DNA of 64,000 bases, taken from CALMEC01 sp031366605. Lineage in GTDB: Bacteria; Actinomycetota; Thermoleophilia; Miltoncostaeales; Miltoncostaeaceae. The notes under the pieces are model-generated. The model was not told the DNA's origin, searched no databases, and saw only the letters and a list, made by a program, of their open reading frames with translations. Location of the stretch: the NCBI GenBank assembly GCA_031366605.1, contig JANLOO010000025.1:1-64000 (forward strand). Reading direction: 5' to 3'. Within the stretch, counting starts at the first letter, position 1. Each line of letters begins with the position of its first letter. A program made the translations under genes and the position numbers. Below, piece after piece: positions 58,421 to 64,000 of the stretch.

Positions 58421-59722
58421 GTGACCCACCCCGCCGCATCCGATCTCGAGCGAGCCTCCCGTCACCTCATCAGATACGGGGGGACCTTCCAGCCATTCAT
58501 CGCAGAGCGGGCCGCCGGCGCGTTCGTGGAGGATGCGTCGGGCCGCAAAGTACTCGACTTCACGAGTGGGCAGATGAGCGCGATTCTGGGGCACTGTCAC
58601 CCCGAGATCGTCGCGGTCGTCACCGAGATGATCGGGCGGCTGGATCACCTGTTCAGCGGAATGCTCTCCCGGCCGGTCATCGACCTGGCCGAGGTGCTCG
58701 GCACACTGGCTCCGTCGTTGTCCAAGGTCATTCTGCTGACCACTGGCGCCGAGGCCAACGAGGCGGCCCTCAAGCTGGCGAAGACCTCGACCGGGCGGTT
58801 CGAGATCGTGGGGTTCGCGCAGAGCTGGCACGGCATGACCGGCGGCGCCGCATCGGCGACCTATTCGGCAGGCCGCAAAGGTCACGGCCCGGCGTACGTG
58901 GGGAACATGGCGATCATGGCGCCCAACGTGTACCGGCCGCGGTTTCGTGCACCCGACGGCAGTCTGGATTGGCAGACCGAGCTTGACGACGGGTTCGATC
59001 TGATCGATCGTCAGAGTTCCGGATCGCTGGCGGCGTTCATCGCCGAGCCGATCCTGTCCTCGGGCGGCATCCTCGAGTTGCCCGAGGGCTACCTGCGGGC
59101 GCTCAAGGCCAAGTGCACGGAGCGGGAGATGCTGCTGATCCTGGACGAGGCGCAGACCGGGGTGGGCCGGACCGGCACGATGTTCGCGTTCGAGCGCGAC
59201 GGTGTACCGCCGGATCTGTTGACGCTGTCAAAGACGCTCGGAGCCGGCCTGCCGTTGGCGGCGGTGCTGTGCACGCCCGAGATCGAGCAGGCGGCCCACG
59301 AGGCCGGGTTCCTGTTCTACACGACGCACGTCAGCGACCCGTTGCCGGCCGCGGTCGGGCTCAAGGTCATCGAGGTCGTGGTGCGCGAACGGCTGGCCGA
59401 ACGCGCGGTCGTGGCGGGTGCCCGTCTGACCGCGGGACTCCGCGAGCTGCAGTCACGGTTCGCGTGCATCGGCGACGTGCGCGGACGCGGTCTGCTGCTC
59501 GGGATGGAGATCGTTGCCGATCGCGAGACCAAACGGGCCGCCTCAGAGCTCGGTGGCGCGATCACCGATCGCTGCTTCGCGCTTGGGCTGTCGATGAACA
59601 TTGTCAACCTGCCCGGCATGGGCGGCGTGTTCCGCATCGCTCCGCCCCTGACCGTGACCAACGCCGAGATCGACCTGGGGCTCGAGATCTTGCAACAGGC
59701 CCTCGACGAGGTCGCGGGCTGA
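58421..59722 (+). CDS. Class III aminotransferase, dialkylglycine decarboxylase-like
   Basis: A 433-residue PLP enzyme. DFTSGQMSAILGHCHPEIV, LLTTGAEANEAALKLAK, LDEAQTGVGRTG (PLP Asp) and TLSKTLGAGLP with the Schiff-base Lys271 match 2,2-dialkylglycine decarboxylase and relatives, including the 433-residue length. True substrate is uncertain. GTG 58421 fits the family N-terminus THPAASDLERASRHLIRYGG; ATG 58382 is in frame and would add 13 residues. The gene is monocistronic. Confidence 0.87.
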   Translation: MTHPAASDLERASRHLIRYGGTFQPFIAERAAGAFVEDASGRKVLDFTSGQMSAILGHCHPEIVAVVTEMIGRLDHLFSGMLSRPVIDLAEVLGTLAPSLSKVILLTTGAEANEAALKLAKTSTGRFEIVGFAQSWHGMTGGAASATYSAGRKGHGPAYVGNMAIMAPNVYRPRFRAPDGSLDWQTELDDGFDLIDRQSSGSLAAFIAEPILSSGGILELPEGYLRALKAKCTEREMLLILDEAQTGVGRTGTMFAFERDGVPPDLLTLSKTLGAGLPLAAVLCTPEIEQAAHEAGFLFYTTHVSDPLPAAVGLKVIEVVVRERLAERAVVAGARLTAGLRELQSRFACIGDVRGRGLLLGMEIVADRETKRAASELGGAITDRCFALGLSMNIVNLPGMGGVFRIAPPLTVTNAEIDLGLEILQQALDEVAG

Positions 59723-59825
59723 CCCGCCGTGGGCAGACCGAGCGTCAGGAACGCGTTGCGTGGACAGAGCGCGGCCGCCACGTTTCCGCGGTCTGGAATG
59801 CGGACGCTCGCGAGCCTGTTGCGTC

Positions 59826-60671
59826 TCAGGCCGCGGGCGGTGTGTCACACGCGACGGTGATGTCGGCGGAGCTCGATGCGAGCGATGCAGTGACGCCAGG
59901 CCGGCGGAGTTGGAGGTCGATGTGGACCGTTCCGGGCAGCGAGGGGCGGAACGCGAGGGTGACCTCTTGGCGCGCGTGGAACACGCCGAACCCGTCATCG
60001 AGGGCGAGCGGCCCGTAGGCCTCGGTGGTCCCGTCGGGCCGCGTGACCCTCACCGAGAATGTGTCGTCGGCCCGGCTCGTGGCGGTGAACACGAACGCCA
60101 GGCTGCCGGCATCGCCTGCACACCACACGAGCGGGGTTGCAAACGGCACGATCGGCAGGTCGCCGGGACCGACGGTCCCGTTCGGAGCGAACCTCGTCCC
60201 TTCGAGCACGATCGCCGGTTGTAGAGCGACGGCCGGACGGGTCACGACGAACGGCGTGACGGGCGAGCGGCTCGTGCGCCACCCCGCTTGCGGCAGGAAC
60301 GTGGCCCGCAGTTGTTGGCGACCCAAGCGATCCAACACGAAGCGCGAATAGACGCAGCGACCCCGACCGTCGGTGTGCATGAACTGGATGCCGTCGCCGA
60401 CGGTGAGTCGGCAGACGCCGCGCGGAACTCCGCAGCGCGATGTGACCGTCACACGCGCCTTGGCGGGGCGGCCCCACACGACCGACCGGGGAACGGTCAG
60501 CGTCGTCGTGGTTCGACACGACCCGGCCTGCGCCAGGCTGTTCGCGACCACGGCCCGACCCCAGGTGGGCGGCGTGGCCAGAAGAAGGCCGACCACGGAG
60601 ACGAGTCCGACGACGATCGCCACCCACGGACGTGTGTGAAGAGCGACTCGTCGTGCTCGAGTCCGTCTCAA
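59826..60671 (-). CDS. Secreted or anchored protein with Ig-like repeats, unknown function
   Basis: A 281-residue protein. A basic start and hydrophobic helix (about 17-36) form a signal peptide or anchor. The exported part is beta-rich with Cys pairs (SCRTTTTLTVPRSVVWGRPA near residue 51, TSRCGVPRGVC) and looks like two immunoglobulin-type domains, the second from about 150 with FTATSRADDTFSVRVTRPDG. No catalytic motif is seen. It resembles actinobacterial surface orphans. An AT-richer stretch at 60700-60740 upstream may hold its promoter. Confidence 0.68.
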   Translation of the reverse strand: MRRTRARRVALHTRPWVAIVVGLVSVVGLLLATPPTWGRAVVANSLAQAGSCRTTTTLTVPRSVVWGRPAKARVTVTSRCGVPRGVCRLTVGDGIQFMHTDGRGRCVYSRFVLDRLGRQQLRATFLPQAGWRTSRSPVTPFVVTRPAVALQPAIVLEGTRFAPNGTVGPGDLPIVPFATPLVWCAGDAGSLAFVFTATSRADDTFSVRVTRPDGTTEAYGPLALDDGFGVFHARQEVTLAFRPSLPGTVHIDLQLRRPGVTASLASSSADITVACDTPPAA

Positions 60672-60798
60672 ACCGCGCTGGCGAGGGATCGCGATGACGA
60701 CAACCTATACCTAAACATCCGAGAAATTACATACGGCGGCGAACCTGGCCCAGGCGGGGCGCACGCCGGATCGATCTGACGCCCCCCGATCGGATCGG

Positions 60799-61650
60799 TC
60801 AGGGCCCGGGGACCGCGGTCATCGTGACCTTCGCCGTGAGGTCCCCGCCGGCCGGCCCGCGGAACATGCCCTTGATCGGGGGGACGTCCGAGTAGCTGCG
60901 CCCATGACCGATCTTGACGTGATGCTCCCCGGTGAGCCCGCGGTTCGTCGGGTCGAGCCCGACCCACGTTCCGGGTCCCCCACCACTTGGGAGGAGCACC
61001 TCGAGCCACGCATGGGTTTCGACCTCTGCCGACGCCGCCCCCGGACCTCGATCCACGAACAGGTAGCCGGAGCAGTAGCGCGCAGCGACTCCCAGTTGCC
61101 TGAAGATCAACAGCCCCAGGTGAACGAAGTCCTGGCACACCCCGGCCCCGACGGCCAGGAAGTCCTGGACGGTTGAACCCACGTACGTGACGCCGCGGCG
61201 ATACTCGAAGCGCCCGGGGATCAGCTCGGTGATGGCGAGGGCAGTGGCGAGTGGCGTCTCCGCCCGGACCTCGGCGGCCAGGGGACCGACCCGGGAATCC
61301 GCCTGCGTCGGCATCACCGCGAACAGGTACTCGGAACCGTTTTCGCGGTAGCCGGGCAACGCGAGTTCGTTCCACGTCGGGTCCGGATGGACTGCCGGCG
61401 ACAGCGTCTCGACCTGGGATCTGACGTCGATCGTCAGGATCTCGTGTGGCTGGACCACCTCGAACTCATGGACGGTCGTGCCGAAATAGTCGTCGTGTTC
61501 GAAGACGCGGGCGTCGGGTGTCGTCGCCAGTGTGAAGTCGCGCCGGCGCAGGGTCGGCGTGGTGGCGGGGCGAACCCGGAGCGCGTTCATGCTGTCGGTC
61601 ACCGGTCCCAGGTAGCGGTATTCGGTCGTATAGGCGATGTCGAAGATCAC
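60799..61650 (-). CDS. Transglutaminase-like protease-fold protein
   Basis: A 283-residue bacterial transglutaminase-like protein with the triad Cys172 (GVCQDFVHL), His213 (ETHAWLEV) and Asp233 (GLDPTN). The N-terminal beta domain (YTTEYRYLGPVTDSMNALRV) is the usual partner region. GTG 61650 overlaps the alpha-E stop as GTGA. The trio with alpha-E and ATP-grasp genes is widespread; comparative studies predict peptide bond formation or trimming, but function is unproven. Confidence 0.88.
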   Translation of the reverse strand: MIFDIAYTTEYRYLGPVTDSMNALRVRPATTPTLRRRDFTLATTPDARVFEHDDYFGTTVHEFEVVQPHEILTIDVRSQVETLSPAVHPDPTWNELALPGYRENGSEYLFAVMPTQADSRVGPLAAEVRAETPLATALAITELIPGRFEYRRGVTYVGSTVQDFLAVGAGVCQDFVHLGLLIFRQLGVAARYCSGYLFVDRGPGAASAEVETHAWLEVLLPSGGGPGTWVGLDPTNRGLTGEHHVKIGHGRSYSDVPPIKGMFRGPAGGDLTAKVTMTAVPGP

Positions 61651-62612
61651 CGGCGGCTCACGTGCAGGGCCGGCCGTTCCGCGCCGGCGAAGTACCGATC
61701 CGAGATGTCAGAGTCGACCGCGGCCAGCTCTTTCCGCACGATTGCGAGCGCCTCGAGGAGCGCGGGCACGCGCGGCAGCTCACGGCGGCGGAAGTCGAGA
61801 TCTGCTGCCAGTCGGGTGAGTCGTAGGATCGGCGGGGACACCGCCGCGCCGATGTCCGCGCTGGTCAACGCGCGGCCGAGCCCGTCGACGCAGGCCGCGA
61901 TCGAATCCGGAAACGCGCCCTCGAACAGCAGGAACCGCGCCACGGGCACCAGATGGGGCGAGGTGGAGGTGGCGCGGCGGAATGCCTGGAGTCCACCGAC
62001 GGCGCGCAGGAGCGCGAGCGCGGGACCGTCCCGCGCGGAGTCGTTGTCGTCTGCCCCGTATGCCGATGGCAGGGTGACCAACAGCATCCGCAGGACCATG
62101 TCCGCCGCCTCGAGGTCCGCTCCGGCATGGAGGAACGCCCATCCGTCGTCGCGCAGCATTGTCCGGCGCTGGACGCCCCAAAACAGCGAGCACCGTTCGC
62201 GGACGAGGTCGAACAGCGCCGACGGTTCCCGGCGCAACTCCGGCGTGATGTCCTGCTGGCAGATCCGCATGTGGAAGGTGTTGATCGCCTCCCACATGTC
62301 GAGCGACAGCACGTCCCGCACCGCCCGTGCATGTGTCTGGGCGGCCGCGATCGACGCGACGATCGATGCCGGGTGCGTGCGGTCGGCAACCAGGAGGATG
62401 AGGGTCGCGTCGGCCGTCGGCGCGTCCTCGACGAGGTGGGAGGTTCCGGTCATCGCGAGCAGGGAGTCCCATGAGAGCGTCATGGCCGACGGATCCGCCC
62501 GCTGCCCCTCGACCGCGGCATCGAGAACCCCCTGCAGGAGGCGCGACGTGTGGTCGGCGCGTGCGACGGATCGGCCCAGCCAAAACAGTTCGTGGGCGAT
62601 CCGGGCGAGCAT
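61647..62612 (-). CDS. Alpha-E domain protein
   Basis: A 321-residue all-helical protein of the alpha-E family (DUF403). MLARIAHELFWLGRSVARAD and the WEAINTFHM segment are typical. It has conserved Glu/Arg positions but no known activity. ATG 62612 overlaps the ATP-grasp stop (TGATG) and its own stop overlaps the transglutaminase start, so the three proteins are coupled. Confidence 0.88.
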   Translation of the reverse strand: MLARIAHELFWLGRSVARADHTSRLLQGVLDAAVEGQRADPSAMTLSWDSLLAMTGTSHLVEDAPTADATLILLVADRTHPASIVASIAAAQTHARAVRDVLSLDMWEAINTFHMRICQQDITPELRREPSALFDLVRERCSLFWGVQRRTMLRDDGWAFLHAGADLEAADMVLRMLLVTLPSAYGADDNDSARDGPALALLRAVGGLQAFRRATSTSPHLVPVARFLLFEGAFPDSIAACVDGLGRALTSADIGAAVSPPILRLTRLAADLDFRRRELPRVPALLEALAIVRKELAAVDSDISDRYFAGAERPALHVSRR

Positions 62613-64000
62613 CAGTCGTGCCCTCCGTGTTGTTGCTGCTGCTTTTGCTGCTCGACCCACCCACCGGTGCGCAGGCCAGGCAGCGGTGACGGGCTGAGCG
62701 GCTCGGGTGCCCCACGTACGGTCGGCGTCGCCGGCCCCTCGAGCACCCACGTGTCCTTCGACCCCCCGCCGCGCGACGAGTTGACGATCATCTCGCCGGC
62801 GGGGAGGGCCACGCGAGTGAGCCCGCCCGGGATCACGGACACGTCGTCGCCGAACACCGCGAATGGACGCAGGTCGACGTGTCGTGGCTTGAGGGTCCCA
62901 TCCGCCTGGACCGTTGGCACGGTCGAAAGTCGGACGACATCCTGCGCGATCCACATGTCGGGAGCGCTTCGCACGAGTGCGGCCTGGGCGGCGATCTCCT
63001 CGTCATCGGCGGTCGGGCCGATGAAGACGCCGGATCCCCCGGACTCGGCGGTCGGCTTGACGACCAGCCGGTCGAGCCGGCTGAGCGCCCATTCGCGTTG
63101 TTCCGGGTCACTCATGTGGTACGTGGCGACGTTCTGCAAGATCGGCTTCTCGCCGAGATAGAAGCGGATCATCTCCGGCACGTAGGGGTAGACCGCCTTG
63201 TCGTCCGCGACACCTGTGCCGACCGCGTTGGCGATGGCGACGTTTCCGGCGCGATAGGCGCGCATGAGCCCGGGGATTCCCAGCATGGAATCCTCTCGGA
63301 ACTCGAGCGGGTCGAGGAATGCGTCGTCGATCCGCCGGTAGATGGTGTGGACTCGGGCCGGGCCGCTCGTGGTGGCCATGTAACAGACGTTGTCACGGAC
63401 GACGAGATCCGAGGCCTCGACGAGCTCGACGCCCATCTGGCGTGCGAGGTACGCGTGTTCGAAATAGGCGCTGTTGTATGTCCCCGGTGTCCAGACCACG
63501 ACCGTCGGATACTCGCCACCTTCCGGGGCCGCGGAGCGCAAGGCACTGAGCAGCAGCGCGGGGTAGTCGTCGACGCGCCGCACCCGGTGATCCAAGAACA
63601 GCCGTGGGACGAGCCGGCGCATCGCCCGGCGGTTCTCGAGGACATAGGAGACGCCGGAGGGTGTGCGGACATTGTCCTCGAGCACCTTCCAAGTGCCGTC
63701 CGCATCGCGAACCAGGTCACACCCGGACACGTGGCAGTAGATGTTCTTTGGTGGGGTGATTCCATACGCGGCACGAGCGAACGCCGGTCGCGAGGCGATC
63801 AGGGACCACGGCACGAGACCGGCGTTGACGATCTCGCGTCGGTGGTAGATGTCGTCACAGAACGCGTTGAGCGCTCGGATGCGTTGCACGAGCCCCCGCT
63901 CGATCGCCGTCCACTCCTCGGCTGGGATGACCCGGGGGACCAGGTCGAGCGGGAACGGGCGGTCCCGGGCGGCTCCACCTTCGCCGACCAGGGCGAACGT
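62612..64000 (-). CDS. Circularly permuted ATP-grasp protein (5' part outside window)
   Basis: The frame is open to base 64000, so the N-terminus is missing; 462 codons are visible. YCHVSGCDLVRDADGTWKVLEDNVRTPSG, VVKPTAESGGSGVFIGP and AGEMIVNSSRGGGSKDTWV are hallmarks of the DUF404/DUF407 ATP-grasp group. A start at 63889 is not real because family-like sequence (FPLDLVPRVIPAEEWTAIE) continues upstream. It is the first gene of the three-gene set. The C-terminal tail is rich in Gln and His. Confidence 0.88.
   Translation of the reverse strand, partial: TFALVGEGGAARDRPFPLDLVPRVIPAEEWTAIERGLVQRIRALNAFCDDIYHRREIVNAGLVPWSLIASRPAFARAAYGITPPKNIYCHVSGCDLVRDADGTWKVLEDNVRTPSGVSYVLENRRAMRRLVPRLFLDHRVRRVDDYPALLLSALRSAAPEGGEYPTVVVWTPGTYNSAYFEHAYLARQMGVELVEASDLVVRDNVCYMATTSGPARVHTIYRRIDDAFLDPLEFREDSMLGIPGLMRAYRAGNVAIANAVGTGVADDKAVYPYVPEMIRFYLGEKPILQNVATYHMSDPEQREWALSRLDRLVVKPTAESGGSGVFIGPTADDEEIAAQAALVRSAPDMWIAQDVVRLSTVPTVQADGTLKPRHVDLRPFAVFGDDVSVIPGGLTRVALPAGEMIVNSSRGGGSKDTWVLEGPATPTVRGAPEPLSPSPLPGLRTGGWVEQQKQQQQHGGHD

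Noticed and set aside
63889..64000. Start of the ATP-grasp protein at GTG 63889
   Set aside because: Family-like sequence continues upstream to the end of the window, so the gene is cut and has its start outside.
1..64000. CRISPR arrays, prophage, insertion sequences, rRNA and tRNA genes
   Set aside because: None seen on either strand; no regularly spaced repeats, transposase or integrase genes.

Overview
The window is high-GC chromosomal DNA with dense, mostly short-spaced genes, many ATGA/GTGA stop-start overlaps and frequent GTG/TTG starts. A coiled-coil plus Rpf-like wall hydrolase, GC-rich SelA/SelB, CHAD proteins, a CIRCE element of the high-GC Actinobacteria type and an Lhr-family helicase fit a deep-branching actinobacterium, most plausibly Thermoleophilia/Solirubrobacterales. 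That placement is inference; no rRNA, tRNA, CRISPR array, prophage or insertion sequence was recognised.

Layout. 1-6215: a cut membrane protein, then an overlapping operon moaD-moaE-selA-TPR-selB (molybdopterin synthase plus selenocysteine incorporation), an orphan protein and a YbdK-type glutamate-cysteine ligase. 6675-11401: a BMP-type lipoprotein with two permeases and a double ATPase, probably a nucleoside importer. 11500-13748 (minus): a translationally coupled operon of an ExeA-like ATPase, a 98-residue orphan and a CHAD domain split into two proteins. 13912-18619: Rpf-like hydrolase, def, ACT-domain protein, folE2 and an RpoD-type sigma factor. 18872-22914: pstS, a pstC-pstA fusion and pstB. 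22958-27560: small membrane protein, SRPBCC protein, flippase-like protein, polysaccharide deacetylase, FmdB-type zinc ribbon and LytR-CpsA-Psr protein. 27616-33751: ROK kinase, rsmI, metG, tatD, rsmA and ispE, with a divergent nucleotidyltransferase. 33829-41602: a frameshifted phoX-like phosphatase, subtilisin-like protease, ppk, a secreted orphan and a YihY protein. 41671-49957: ftsH, a MacB-like exporter, a beta-lactamase-fold protein and NDH-2. 50224-58281: CBS protein, hydrolase, Nei-type glycosylase, a broken PIN gene, cupin, a very long Lhr-family helicase and a VapBC pair. 58421-64000: class III aminotransferase, a secreted orphan, and the transglutaminase / alpha-E / ATP-grasp trio.

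Two themes stand out. Phosphate and polyphosphate functions recur (Pst, PhoX-like, Ppk, CHAD). In addition, five intergenic copies of an undescribed structured repeat (here called E1-E5) share two sequence boxes, carry inverted-repeat arms that differ in sequence but keep pairing, and all point toward the next downstream gene. A second, unrelated folded element sits at 50051-50157. About ten genes have a -10 hexamer only 6-9 bases before the start codon, which suggests leaderless transcripts.
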